Positions 51,401-58,921 of a DNA stretch of 64,000 bases are shown here, in pieces. Each line of letters opens with the position of its first letter. Positions within the stretch are counted from its first letter, which is position 1. Origin of the DNA: Verrucomicrobiota bacterium (GTDB lineage Bacteria; Verrucomicrobiota; Verrucomicrobiia; Opitutales; Opitutaceae); assembly GCA_019136515.1 (NCBI GenBank), contig JAGVUB010000157.1, positions 124,001 through 188,000 on the forward strand, given 5' to 3'. A program made the position numbers and the translations under genes. The notes below the pieces were generated by a model. The model searched no databases, was not told the DNA's origin, and was given only the letters and a program-made list of their open reading frames with translations.

Positions 51401-51957
51401 GGCGGCTGGAGGGCGAGGGCGAAGAGGCGGGCGAAGGTCTCGCGCGGCACGGCGAGCTTGTCGGCGGGGATGGGTAGGCCGCCTTCGGCGATGTGGAAGA
51501 CGCCGGCGGTGGTGCGGCGGTCGGACTTGGGGTTGTGGAGGATGCCGTTGGCCAGGCGGTGGCTGGAGAGGATCGGGGAGGTGTAGGTGTTGCGGTCCGG
51601 CGGGAGGGAGAGCAGGCGGGCGAGGCCCCAACGATCGAGCACGAAGCTCTGGCTGGGCAGGCGCACGGCGACGCCGGCCGGGAGGGCGTTTTCGAGGTAG
51701 CGCTCGAGCCAGTCCTGGATGCGGCGGTCGGCCGGGGCGAGGTAGCTGCTGAGCAGCCGGTTCTTCTCGAGGTGGTTGGCGAGCAGGGCCTGGGCGATCT
51801 CCTGGAAGGCCGGATCGTCGCCGCTGGCGCTCGGCACGGAGAAGCCGAGGGCGGCCAGCTTGAGCTGGATGTAGCGCACGAGCTTGGGCTCGTTGGCGGG
51901 ATCTTGGGAGGCCGGATCGAGGCCGATCGCGGCGAGGGAGGGCGGCAAAGCGTTCAT
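48487..51957 (-). CDS. PPi-dependent phosphoenolpyruvate carboxykinase
   Basis: A 1156-residue enzyme that interconverts PEP, CO2 and phosphate with oxaloacetate and pyrophosphate. It is unrelated in length to ATP/GTP PEPCK (about 530-620). I recognise it from the actinobacterial (Propionibacterium) and Entamoeba PPi-PEPCK wording: LHNPKSDRRTTAGVFHIAEG, LDFVESIFGNAGDPALPRND, WTGHTGCIILAPHLIGARK, CARDENGVIVTLIADNYFGY, CKKEVKTQISYSANLFGLAE, CHKPCTVSGGGKSEISKSI, FTVKRFHKAEWGDNWRSHFS, FQRPDDAVHRGYDKQ, SKNPRYLQVRP and SSMTGKSPSTTGAGSEGALT-like text (residues about 865-885). The start is the ATG at 51957. Length is as expected. It is monocistronic or followed only by the small Cys protein. Confidence 0.93.
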   Translation of the reverse strand: MNALPPSLAAIGLDPASQDPANEPKLVRYIQLKLAALGFSVPSASGDDPAFQEIAQALLANHLEKNRLLSSYLAPADRRIQDWLERYLENALPAGVAVRLPSQSFVLDRWGLARLLSLPPDRNTYTSPILSSHRLANGILHNPKSDRRTTAGVFHIAEGGLPIPADKLAVPRETFARLFALALQPPAEHTLLPFTATQKTPAHCFVSLLLRPVVVPAIPGVSPEKSMEIRFFVPGSLVANLDFVESIFGNAGDPALPRNDAGLDPVHWTGHTGCIILAPHLIGARKIDLGLPAWDQATDRQRRDGMAWKTPEELYNDGQAFKLCARDENGVIVTLIADNYFGYCKKEVKTQISYSANLFGLAEEEHSGGTLAFPSYDLGEDYTWDTHFPHPPRTMEDMAVVLGHHARYCPEGHAFDKNHPHIVYVPGNSRFDLATQRVLWTRDGKEQSLRLAPGETYVYPWGYTVRMHKPAGGRSWRLIGTIADGRLCHKPCTVSGGGKSEISKSITDAILFGPVFVADFQKDFDQVEAILKKDYSTRFKPEFAKATPSRSILGAARSLGSVIKLLTPNPTEFTDEYNDWLRALPQHIKDLVFTVKRFHKAEWGDNWRSHFSVDIINGVPGNELKLGRRKLLSTCLRVGYADDGSWRVFSLRKDFHPAAKLQTEDDITASIVVPTTALSGLRQDQPAGSVKLVRNCEYRLFQRPDDAVHRGYDKQTELDMSGPGNFFSNYEPLSRAQAWELIKDTIGFEQFTPPLQRLIREVAEQGRAEAFVSPHQPRLVDGKPSKNPRYLQVRPDLLTPAEVHLRTTTMRLARRIPDGQPLHIPVSILLPGRRANGPEKNVPPLCCFSPIHYLELPEFFADAITSMTGKSPSTTGAGSEGALTKGPFNALCPITDLNNAFVAMALTGAHPFVTTAGTVGPHRRVDHDISLLVPEVFSRMGAEEQNPAWLIEHRYLERCADFAHEGRTLPASLLGWRVTERFVSTFFGRVFTSPQLVLTPEMLRPELQDAAVYAQSLETILATMRRVAALYFEDGSIEAACPPLRALLHIMRDGQYEGKTLADPAIRQLFTREAVLASDWYHDRLTRKQLADEAAWKKHIAYLKQFLARASHHDEAERLGIAARLDRAQETLTRLRGKAHLDSLHGTLGLDPLYRR

Positions 51958-52253
51958 GCGGGAGGAGGCGGGAACGGGAGAAGGAGCCGGAAGCGGGCGA
52001 AAGACCGCCGGCGTGGTACCGGCCATTTTTCGCGAGCTGGGAGGTTCCCGGGCAAAAGGGGAAGTGTCAAAAACGATAGCGGGCCCAACGGAGGAAAGAA
52101 AAGGCGGGTGCGGCGGCTGGTGCATTGCTCTAACGACAGAAGAACGCGGGGGCGGAAACCGGGTTGAGCCGCGGGGCGCCGCCGCCCAGCCTGTGCCTTT
52201 CCGCCGGCGCCTTTGCCGCCAGTCCGGCGTCCCCACCCGCCCCCGTCTCCACC

Positions 52254-53612
52254 ATGTCCTCCTCCGCCCCAACCCTTCCGGATGCGCCTGCGACGCGTCC
52301 CGGCTCCGTCCTCGCCAACGTGAAGCATCCGCTGTTCTGGGTGCCGTCGCTCTATCTCGCGATGGGCCTGCCCAACGTGGCGGTGTCTCAGGTGTCGAAG
52401 TACATGTACAAGAACCTCGGCATCTCGAACACGGACATCGTGCTCTACACGAGCCTGCTCTACCTGCCGTGGGTGCTGAAGCCGCTCTGGGCGCCGTTCA
52501 TGGAGCCATACCTTTCGAAGCGGAAATGGGTGCTCGGGATGGAGTTTCTCCTGGCGGCCGTGCTTGCGCTGGTGGCCCTCACGTTGCCGCTGCCGGGCTT
52601 CTTCAAGCTGTCGCTGGTGCTGTTCTGGGTCGGCGGCTTCGCCTCGGGCACGCAGGACATCGCCGCCGACGCCGTCTACCTCACGACCCTGCCGCCCAAG
52701 GAGCAGGCGAAGTACATCGGGATCCAGGGCATCTGCTGGAACTGCGGCAGCATCGTCGCCTCGGGCCCGCTGGTCTGGCTGACCGGATACCTGCATGAGA
52801 GCCGCGGGCTGGACTGGACGCATTCCTGGATGGTCGTGATGGTCCTGTTCGGCGTGATCATGGCCGGACTGGGGCTCTGGCACCTGAAGCACCTGCCGGA
52901 GGGCGAGAAGTCCTCGATGCATGGCGGCGGGATGGCCGGCGCAATGACGGCCTTGAGGGAGTCGTGGGTGTCGTTCTTCCAGAAGAAGAGCATCTGGCTC
53001 ATGCTCGCCGTGGTCTTCATGTATCGGTTCGGCGAGGGCTTCATCGAGAATTTCGGCCCGCTCTTCCTGCTGGATTCGCGTGCGGTGGGCGGGCTCGAGT
53101 TCACCAACCAGCAGATCGGCAACATCTACGGAACCTACGGCACGGTCGGCTTCCTCGCCGGCGCGATGCTCGGCGGCTTCTTCTGCGCCAAGTTCACGCT
53201 GCGCCGTTCCTTCTTCTTCCTCGCGGTCGCGCTCAACGTGCCGCACGTGACCTACTTCTACCTAAGCCACGCCATGCCGGACAACATCTGGCTGATTACC
53301 TCGGTGGTGACAGTCGAGAAGTTCTTCTTCGGCTTCGGCTCCGTGGGCCACATGCTCTACATGATGCAGCAGGTCGCGCCCGGGCCGTTCAAGATGACCC
53401 ACTACGCGTTCGCCACCGGCGTGATGGCCTTCACGAAGATGGCGACAGGCTGGATCAGTGCACCGATCTACGAGGGGCTGAACAAGAACTACCCGAATTT
53501 CTTCCTCGTCGTCCTGCTCGCCTCGATCCCGCCGATCATCTTCGCCTGGTTTGCGCCCTTCCCGCACCGCGATGCCGAAAGCGCCGGGTCCGGCGGGCCC
53601 GCCGGACACTGA
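52254..53612 (+). CDS. MFS transporter, AmpG-like
   Basis: A 452-residue permease with about 12 helices. It opens VKHPLFWVPSLYLAMGLPNV, then YKNLGISNTDIVLYTSLLYL PWVLKPLW, VLFWVGGFASGTQDIAADAV, YLTTLPPKEQAKYIGIQGIC, and later GPFKMTHYAFATGVMAFTKM and WFAPFPHRD. The QDIAADA motif and PWVLKPLWAP are typical of the AmpG/PAT-type MFS group, which carries muropeptides or acetyl-CoA-like and sugar solutes. Relatives in Bacteroidota and Verrucomicrobiota often sit with glycan genes. The solute cannot be told from this window. A very strong terminator follows. Confidence 0.87.
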   Translation: MSSSAPTLPDAPATRPGSVLANVKHPLFWVPSLYLAMGLPNVAVSQVSKYMYKNLGISNTDIVLYTSLLYLPWVLKPLWAPFMEPYLSKRKWVLGMEFLLAAVLALVALTLPLPGFFKLSLVLFWVGGFASGTQDIAADAVYLTTLPPKEQAKYIGIQGICWNCGSIVASGPLVWLTGYLHESRGLDWTHSWMVVMVLFGVIMAGLGLWHLKHLPEGEKSSMHGGGMAGAMTALRESWVSFFQKKSIWLMLAVVFMYRFGEGFIENFGPLFLLDSRAVGGLEFTNQQIGNIYGTYGTVGFLAGAMLGGFFCAKFTLRRSFFFLAVALNVPHVTYFYLSHAMPDNIWLITSVVTVEKFFFGFGSVGHMLYMMQQVAPGPFKMTHYAFATGVMAFTKMATGWISAPIYEGLNKNYPNFFLVVLLASIPPIIFAWFAPFPHRDAESAGSGGPAGH

Positions 53613-53639
53613 GCCGCCCCACCAGACGGTCTCTCTCCT

Positions 53640-53667
53640 AGGCGCGCACCGCGGTGCGCGCCTTTTT
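53640..53667 (+). terminator. Intrinsic terminator of the MFS gene
   Basis: Perfect 11-base stem AGGCGCGCACC/GGTGCGCGCCT with a 2-base centre, followed by TTTTT. 28 bases after the stop codon. Confidence 0.9.
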
Positions 53668-53787
53668 CCTCCCCGGCCGGGCAGGGGAGGCGCACCGAAA
53701 CACCCGTGGGTAATGCTTCGGCGGAGTGCCCAGGCGGTTTTGCGTTTGGCAGCACCCGCCCCACGCGCCGTCCTTCTCGGGAACCTC

Positions 53788-55206
53788 ATGACGACGCCCG
53801 CCCCTTCCTCGGCCTCGGTCAACTGCGGCCTCGCGCCCTTCGCCCATGTCAGTGCGGCCGTGCCGGGTGAAGCTTCCTTCGACCTCGTCCGGCAGGAGTT
53901 CACGATCCGTTCCCCCGCGGCGCTCGGCGGTGCGGGCGACACCGGCCTGCTGCTCTGGCGGCGCCTGCGGGGCGGCTGCATCCTGCAGGCGCATACTGCG
54001 CTCGCCGGCGGCAGCTCGGCCGCGCTCGTCGTGCGCGCGAGCCCGGAGCCGTATGCACCCGCGCTCGCGGTGGTGCGCCAGGCGGGCGGGGCCGCGCTGA
54101 TCCGTGTGCGCCGCACCGCGGGCGGCCCGCTCGAGGAGATCCACCTCGCCGACGCCGCGGCCGACATGCTCCAGCTCGAGCAACACGGCGGCGAGGTGAC
54201 CGTCTCCGTCGCGCGGTTCGGGGAGATCTTCACCCGGCATGTATGCCACGGGATCGGATTCGGCCCGGAGGTGGTGTTCGGCCTCGCGGCCGGCGACGGC
54301 GAGGCGCGGTTCCACAACGTCCGCCTCGTGCGCCCGGCTCCGGCCGGCTTCCGGCCGTACCACGACTACATCGGCAGCGAGCTCGAGCTGATCGATGCCG
54401 CCACCGGCCGCCGCACCATCGTGCACCACGAGGACGACTCGTTGCAGGCGCCGAACTGGACGCCCGACGGCACCGCGCTGCTGTGCAACCGCAACGGCCG
54501 GATCTGGCGCTTCGACCTCGCCACGCGCGCGATGGCGCTCGTCGACACCGGCGACCAGGTGCGGAACAACAACGACCACGCGCTCTCGTTCGACGGCGCG
54601 ATGCTCGGCATCAGCAGCGGCGAGGTGTCGCGCGTGTACACGCTGCCCGTCGGCGGCGGGCAGCCGCGGCTGCTCACCCCCGAGGGCCCGTCGTACTTCC
54701 ACAGCTGGTCGCCGGACGGCCGATACCTGATCTTCACGGCCGCGCGCGGCGGCTGCGGCCCGTTGATGAGCCTCTATCGCGTGCCCGCCGCCGGCGGCCC
54801 GGAGGAGCGGTTGACGAACACGCCCGGTGCGCTCGACGACGGCAGCGAGTACACGCCCGACGGCCGCTGGATCTACTTCAACTCCACCCGTACCGGCCGC
54901 ATGCAGATCTGGCGCATGCGCCCCGACGGCTCGGGCCAGGAGCAGCTCACCTTCGACGACACCAACAACTGGTTCCCGCACGTGGCGCCCGATGGGCGGT
55001 CGATCGTCTTCATCACCTACGGCCCGGAGATCGCGGCGGCGGATCATCCGTTCTACAAGCACGTGTACTTCCGCTCGCTCCCGCCCGACGGCGGCACGCC
55101 GCGTGTGCTCGCCTACGTGTACGGCGGGCAGGGCTCGATGAACGTGAACTCGTGGGCGCCCGACAGCCGCCGCTTCGCCTTCGTGAGCAACTCGGACGTG
55201 CTCTGA
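53788..55206 (+). CDS. TolB-like WD40/PD40 beta-propeller protein
   Basis: A 472-residue protein. Residues 1-190 are a laminin/concanavalin-like beta domain (FDLVRQEFTIRSPAALGGAG; RFGEIFTRHVCHGIGFGPEV). Residues 200-472 carry PD40 propeller repeats: LQAPNWTPDGTALLCNRNGR, NNDHALSFDGAMLGISSGEV, FHSWSPDGRYLIFTAARGGC, SEYTPDGRWIYFNSTRTGRM, QIWRMRPDGSGQEQLTFDDT and NSWAPDSRRFAFVSNSDVL. No signal peptide is evident from the ATG at 53788, so it may be cytoplasmic. Similar propellers occur in sugar-catabolic loci of this phylum as 'TolB' biopolymer-like proteins. The ligand is unknown. Confidence 0.86.
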   Translation: MTTPAPSSASVNCGLAPFAHVSAAVPGEASFDLVRQEFTIRSPAALGGAGDTGLLLWRRLRGGCILQAHTALAGGSSAALVVRASPEPYAPALAVVRQAGGAALIRVRRTAGGPLEEIHLADAAADMLQLEQHGGEVTVSVARFGEIFTRHVCHGIGFGPEVVFGLAAGDGEARFHNVRLVRPAPAGFRPYHDYIGSELELIDAATGRRTIVHHEDDSLQAPNWTPDGTALLCNRNGRIWRFDLATRAMALVDTGDQVRNNNDHALSFDGAMLGISSGEVSRVYTLPVGGGQPRLLTPEGPSYFHSWSPDGRYLIFTAARGGCGPLMSLYRVPAAGGPEERLTNTPGALDDGSEYTPDGRWIYFNSTRTGRMQIWRMRPDGSGQEQLTFDDTNNWFPHVAPDGRSIVFITYGPEIAAADHPFYKHVYFRSLPPDGGTPRVLAYVYGGQGSMNVNSWAPDSRRFAFVSNSDVL

Positions 55207-55582
55207 AGCGCGGTCTACAACCCACGTAGGGGACGACCTTGGTCGCCCGCCGGGCACGGGCGGCGGTCAGCGGGCTGAGCAAGCTCAGCCCCGACAATCG
55301 GAAGCAGGGGCCCGGCGTGGCGCAGGCCTGAAAGCGCAGAGAGACCCGCCAGAAGCTGGGAACTCGTCCGGCCGAGGGATCTCGGGAGAGGAACGCCCCG
55401 GCATCTCCTGCATCCGGAGCGGGCATAGACCACGGATTGCACGGATCATCACGGAGAGGCTCCCGGTCATCCGTGCCCATCCGCGGAATCTATGGTCCCT
55501 TCCCAGCTGAATCGAGTCGGCCCCTGCCTCGGCGTTGACGAGGGGCGCGGATTCGGGCCCGGGAGTGGGCCGGGTGTCTCCC
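55207..55582. other. Spacer with an ATCCGTG inverted repeat, otherwise nothing clear
   Basis: No gene seen between the TolB-like gene and the dead DUF2752 gene. The only structure is the ATCCGTG-type inverted repeat at 55425-55496. Confidence 0.6.
55425..55496. repeat. ATCCGTG-type inverted repeat, diverged copy
   Basis: Arms ACCACGGATTGCACGGATCA and TCATCCGTGCCCATCCGCGG, with outer ATAGACC/TCTATGGT. Same word structure as 8210-8376 and 10044-10214, but without their left half. Confidence 0.75.
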
Positions 55583-55970
55583 TCAACCGAGCGGCGCCAG
55601 CAACGGACCGGGCCACCACGGCAGGTTGCGCACGAGGAAGAAGAGCAACACGGCGCCGCCGAGTGCGATCGCCGCGGAGCGTGGCAACCGGGGCAGGGGC
55701 GACTTCGGCCGGGCGCCCCGCCAAGCCAGGTGCAGCAGCCAGACGGCGCCGAAAGGCAATGCCGCGATGAGCAGCGCGTTCTGGCGCCAGGCGCGCGCGA
55801 GTTCCCCGCGCAGCAGCGCATGGACGGCGCGCGTGCTCCAGCAGAAGGGACGGTGCCAGCCCGTCGCCGCGTGGAAGGGGCAGCGTGGATACTAAGACGG
55901 CGGCACCGGGCCGAGCGCGCGCACGACGACCAGGATCAGCAGGCTGGCCAGGAGAAGGAGGGCGGCGCCC
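55583..55970 (-). pseudogene. DUF2752 membrane protein, inactivated
   Basis: The minus strand reads AALLLLASLLILVVVRALGP VPPS, then a TAG stop, then YPRCPFHAATGWHRPFCWST, RAVHALLRGELARAWRQNAL, LIAALPFGAVWLLHLAWRGA and, at the end, LLFFLVRNLPWWPGPLLAPLG before the natural stop. This is the DUF2752 pattern (CPFHAxTGxxCPGCGSTRAxHALLhG). There are two in-frame stops (one upstream near 55968, one before YPRC), and the conserved CPGCG is degraded to RPFCW, so the gene is dead. It lies head-to-head with the ECF transporter genes. Confidence 0.75.
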
Positions 55971-56064
55971 CGCTAACTCGGCGCGGACGGGGGCGCGGCG
56001 GAGGCGCGGCGATTTCCGGCTTTGCGCCGCGGCGGGGTTCTGCGGTTACTGGGAGCCTCCCACG

Positions 56065-56703
56065 ATGAGCGGCATCCATTTTGGCGAAACTCACGCCCAT
56101 TCCTGCGCTGGCGCCGGGATCGGGATGGGGCCGCATGCGTCGGGTCCGCTGCAGCGCTGGCCGGCGGGACCGAAACTGGCCGCGATGCTGGTGCTGGTCG
56201 CGGGTACGGCGGTGCTGCCGGTGACGTGGCTATGGTGGCACGGTGCGGTGGGGACGCTGCTGGTGGCGGCCATCGTGGTCGGCCGGGTGCCGGTGACGCG
56301 GGTCTTGTGGCGGCTGGCGTGGTTCGCGCCGTTTGTCGCTGGCGCAGCGCTGGCGGCGGCCTGGCACGGCGGCCTCGGCCCGGGCTGGCGGGCGGTGGCG
56401 CTGCGCGGCGGGACCGTGGTCGTTTTCGGCGCGGTGACGCCCTTTGCGGCGCTGCCGGGGGTCCTGCGGCGGGCGGGGGTGCCGGCTCTGCTGGTGAGCA
56501 CGCTGACGCTGATGCACCGGTACCTGTTCGTGCTCGCCGACGAGGCCCAGCGGATGCAACGGGCGCGGGCGAGCCGCTCGCTGGTGCGCCGGTCGCCATG
56601 GACCTGGGCGCGGCCGGCGGAGGTGGTGGGGCGGCTGTTCGTGCGGGCCTCGGAACGCGCGGAACGGATCTATCTGGCGATGTGCGCAAGGGGGTGGCGA
56701 TGA
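56065..56703 (+). CDS. cbiQ: ECF transporter transmembrane component, CbiQ family
   Basis: A 212-residue membrane component of an energy-coupling-factor importer, typically for cobalt or nickel. It starts MSGIHFGETHAHSCAGAGIG, a His-rich lead that may bind metal. Helices include KLAAMLVLVAGTAVLPVTWL, VGTLLVAAIVVGRVPVTRVL and APFVAGAALAAAW. The conserved coupling motif near the end is ARASRSLVRR, followed by GRLFVRASERAERIYLAMCA and RGW. Its stop overlaps the ATG of the ATPase gene (ATGA). No CbiM/NikM-type substrate component is in the window, so the transported metal is unproven. Confidence 0.87.
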   Translation: MSGIHFGETHAHSCAGAGIGMGPHASGPLQRWPAGPKLAAMLVLVAGTAVLPVTWLWWHGAVGTLLVAAIVVGRVPVTRVLWRLAWFAPFVAGAALAAAWHGGLGPGWRAVALRGGTVVVFGAVTPFAALPGVLRRAGVPALLVSTLTLMHRYLFVLADEAQRMQRARASRSLVRRSPWTWARPAEVVGRLFVRASERAERIYLAMCARGWR

Positions 56704-57542
56704 CTCCGGCAATCGAGGTTGCGGGCGGCCTGAGCTACCGTTATCCGGACGGCACCGTGGCGTTGAGCGATGTGGGGTTCTCGGTGGCCCGGGGCGAGTG
56801 CGTGGGCCTGCTCGGCCCCAACGGCTCGGGCAAATCGACGCTCTTGCTCCACCTCAACGGCATCCTGCCGGAGAGGCCCGGTGCGGCGGCCGCGGTGCGG
56901 ATCCAGGGAGGGCCGGTCACGGCTGCCACGGTGGAGACGGTGCGGCGGCAGGTCGGGCTGCTCTTCCAGGACCCGGACGACCAGTTGTTTTGCGCGACGG
57001 TGGAGGAGGACGTGGCGTTCGGCCCGCAACAACTCGGACTGGACGCCGAGACGGTCGCGGCGCGGGTGCGCTCGGCGCTCGAACGCGTGGGGCTGACCGG
57101 CTACGCGCAACGCACCCCGCACCATCTCAGCCAAGGCGAGAAAAGGCGCGCCTGCCTGGCCGGCGTGCTCGCGTACGAGCCGTCGATCCTCGTGCTCGAC
57201 GAGCCCACGAGCGGGCTGGATCCGCGGGGCCGGCGGGAATTCAAGACGTTGTTGCAGGCGGTGCCGGCCACCAAACTGATTGCGACGCACGACCTGGAGC
57301 TGGTTGTCGAACTGTGCCCGCGTTCGATCGTGCTCGATCGCGGGCGGGTCGTGGCCGACGGGCCGACGGTGGAGCTGCTCGGCAACGAGGAGCTGATGCT
57401 GGCCCACGGGCTGGAGCGTCCGCACATCCTCCAGCATCGGCATCCGCATGCGCCCTACGCCTGGAAACCGCGGACCGACGAGGCCGGGCGGGGTGGGGAC
57501 GAGGCCGACGGCCACGCAGGGTTCTTCCGGCGGATCGGGTGA
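56700..57542 (+). CDS. cbiO: ECF transporter ATPase, CbiO family
   Basis: A 280-residue ABC ATPase. Walker A is GLLGPNGSGKSTLLLHLNGI, the Q-loop VGLLFQDPDDQLFCATVEED VAFGPQQL (ECF type), the signature LSQGEKRRACLAGVLA, Walker B ILVLDEPTSGLDP and the switch His IATHDLELV. A C-terminal His-rich stretch (RPHILQHRHPHAPYAWK) is typical of metal-transport versions. It overlaps cbiQ by four bases, so the two are translationally coupled. Together with cbiQ it lacks a substrate-binding partner here. Confidence 0.92.
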   Translation: MTPAIEVAGGLSYRYPDGTVALSDVGFSVARGECVGLLGPNGSGKSTLLLHLNGILPERPGAAAAVRIQGGPVTAATVETVRRQVGLLFQDPDDQLFCATVEEDVAFGPQQLGLDAETVAARVRSALERVGLTGYAQRTPHHLSQGEKRRACLAGVLAYEPSILVLDEPTSGLDPRGRREFKTLLQAVPATKLIATHDLELVVELCPRSIVLDRGRVVADGPTVELLGNEELMLAHGLERPHILQHRHPHAPYAWKPRTDEAGRGGDEADGHAGFFRRIG

Positions 57543-57564
57543 ACCTGAAAAGCGCAGTTGGAAC

Positions 57565-57720
57565 CGACAGAAGGCAACGAAGGGAACGAAGAGTGAACGA
57601 GTTGAATAAGGGGATCGGGGGTTTTGGCCTTCACCTGGCGGGTGAAGGCAGCGCCCGGGCCTGTGGGCGTTGGTTTCCCATGGTACGGAGTCCCTTTGTT
57701 GCCTTCGTTACCTTCTGTCG
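57565..57720 (+). repeat. 156-base element with CGACAGAAGGCAACGAAGG ends, copy 1
   Basis: Begins CGACAGAAGGCAACGAAGGG and ends CCTTCGTTACCTTCTGTCG, imperfect terminal inverted repeats of about 19 bases. The interior matches that of 58922-59076 read in the opposite orientation (CTTCACCTGGCGGG against CTTCACGTGGCAGG). Too short to code for a transposase: MITE-like. Confidence 0.85.
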
Positions 57721-57735
57721 TCTGGGGAATTTGGG

Positions 57736-58371
57736 ATGAACGTCGCCGTGCGACCGGCGTGGGCGCGGAAGGCGGGCGAGGGCTGCAGTGGCAGTCGGCG
57801 GTGGGGTGAGGCGGAGGCCGGCATTGCCAAAGGACGGCAGGTCGGTTCGTTTGCCGCTGTGGACCTGAAATGGCGCATCTCGCACGTTCGCGGTTATCTG
57901 GAGCTCGGCATGGCCAAGGAGGCCAAGGCCGAGCTGGATGCCATTCCCGATGCGGAGGCGCGGCGGCCGGAGGTGGTGGCACTGCGCGTGGGAATGTTGC
58001 AGGCCACCGAACAGTGGCGGGAGCTGCGCAAGTACGCCCGCGCCCTGGTCGAGGCGGATCCGACCGAAGCGGGGTGGTGGATCATCTGGGCCTACGCCGC
58101 TCGCCGCGCGACCACGGTGAAAGCCGCGGAGAAGATTCTCCAGGAGGCGGCGGAACGGCATCCGCAGGATGCAACGATCCAGTTCAACCTCGGCTGTTAC
58201 GCCTGTCTGCTCGGCGACCTCGGTGCCGCGAAGGCTCGGCTGATTCGCGCGATCACCATCGACAGCTCGTTCCTGAAAAACGCGATGGAGGACCCCGACC
58301 TGCAGGCGCTGCGCGACAAGGAGCCGGACTGGATCAACTCCGAGGGCGGGGAAGCGCGGCAGGAAGGCTGA
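57736..58371 (+). CDS. TPR-repeat protein
   Basis: About 211 residues from the ATG at 57736. The first 40 residues are poorly structured and the true start may be later (GTG at 57859, VDLKWRISHVRGYLELGMAK). TPR motifs are AKEAKAELDAIPDAEARRPE, WRELRKYARALVEADPTEAG and AAERHPQDATIQFNLGCYAC LLGDLGAAKARL. Such small TPR proteins bind partner proteins; no catalytic feature is present. It begins 16 bases after the MITE-like element, which may have changed its promoter or start. Confidence 0.75.
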   Translation: MNVAVRPAWARKAGEGCSGSRRWGEAEAGIAKGRQVGSFAAVDLKWRISHVRGYLELGMAKEAKAELDAIPDAEARRPEVVALRVGMLQATEQWRELRKYARALVEADPTEAGWWIIWAYAARRATTVKAAEKILQEAAERHPQDATIQFNLGCYACLLGDLGAAKARLIRAITIDSSFLKNAMEDPDLQALRDKEPDWINSEGGEARQEG

Positions 58372-58610
58372 GCGGTGCGGCGCCTCACCCGAGCGGCGCA
58401 GGATCAACGTCCACCTCGAAGGGGTGCCTTTTGTAAGGTGTTGGAGGACAATGTCGGAAGCCTCCGTAACTCGATTGTTTCCTTCGCCAGCGGAACAGTT
58501 GGTTGACTTCACGGTATTATCCGATGTTCTAGGCCTCGTTCTTTACCACCTGCAGTTGCGGGAAGCGTCCCCGATGAGGCGCCCGCCCGCCCCCCAAGAC
58601 TGATTTTCCC
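58372..58610. other. Spacer upstream of the small-ORF leader, possible promoter
   Basis: No gene. TTGACT at 58503-58508, then 17 bases, then GTTCTA at 58526-58531 could be a promoter for the downstream leader and small ORF. The -10 match is weak. Confidence 0.35.
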
Positions 58611-58690
58611 AAGCCCGGTTAACGCCGGGTGAGAGAAACGCCGAAGCTCCGTGTCTCCCACGGTGTGGAGGCCTTAACCAAAAGGAGGAT
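58611..58690 (+). promoter_or_regulatory. Structured leader with strong ribosome site before a 27-residue ORF
   Basis: AAGCCCGGTTAACGCCGGGT can form a short stem. Alternatively GGTTAA (58618-58623) can pair with TTAACC (58674-58679), enclosing a CCGTG-TCTCC-CACGG hairpin. Right after this lies AAAAGGAGGA (58680-58689), a near-perfect Shine-Dalgarno, eight bases before the ATG. The two exclusive foldings next to a ribosome site suggest translational control. I recognise no known riboswitch. Confidence 0.45.
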
Positions 58691-58696
58691 CAAACC

Positions 58697-58780
58697 ATGA
58701 TCACCCTCATCATCGCCTGTGTGGCCGTTGCCGGTATCTTCTGGATCGCCGGGTACGACTACAACAGCGTCAAAGAGTAA
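58697..58780 (+). CDS. 27-residue membrane micro-protein
   Basis: ATG to TAA gives a peptide opening MITLIIACVAVAGIFWIAGY and ending DYNSVKE. A single hydrophobic helix covers residues 2-18 with a polar, acidic end, like the small single-helix subunits of respiratory or transport complexes (CydX, KdpF class), although the sequence matches none I know. Support: a very strong Shine-Dalgarno (AAGGAGG) eight bases before the start, a structured leader upstream, and a perfect 13-base terminator stem six bases after the stop. It is a free-standing unit between the TPR gene and a MITE-like element. Confidence 0.62.
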   Translation: MITLIIACVAVAGIFWIAGYDYNSVKE

Positions 58781-58785
58781 TACAC

Positions 58786-58822
58786 CTCCGGCCCGGACAG
58801 AAGTCCGGGCCGGAGTCATTTT
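58786..58822 (+). terminator. Strong intrinsic terminator of the micro-protein gene
   Basis: Perfect 13-base stem CTCCGGCCCGGAC/GTCCGGGCCGGAG with loop AGAA, followed by TCATTTTC. Confidence 0.85.
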
Positions 58823-58921
58823 CGGAGGTCGCGATCAGGCGCAGGTCGCGAGTGCCTCTGGTAAACAATCAGTTGCGCAGCTCCGGAGCGAGCGTCGGGC
58901 GATCGACCCACGTTCTGCAGA

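Noticed and set aside
48415-51477. A 1020-codon plus-strand open frame opposite PPi-PEPCK
   Set aside because: Same shadow effect. The minus strand carries the whole PEPCK signature.
55285-55821. A 178-codon minus-strand frame over the DUF2752 remnant
   Set aside because: Cys/Arg/Pro-rich nonsense frame. The recognisable DUF2752 residues are in a different frame.
58372-58700. Possible tRNA or known riboswitch before the 27-residue ORF
   Set aside because: No acceptor/TPsiC pattern and no match to riboswitch consensus sequences I know. Kept only as an unnamed structured leader.
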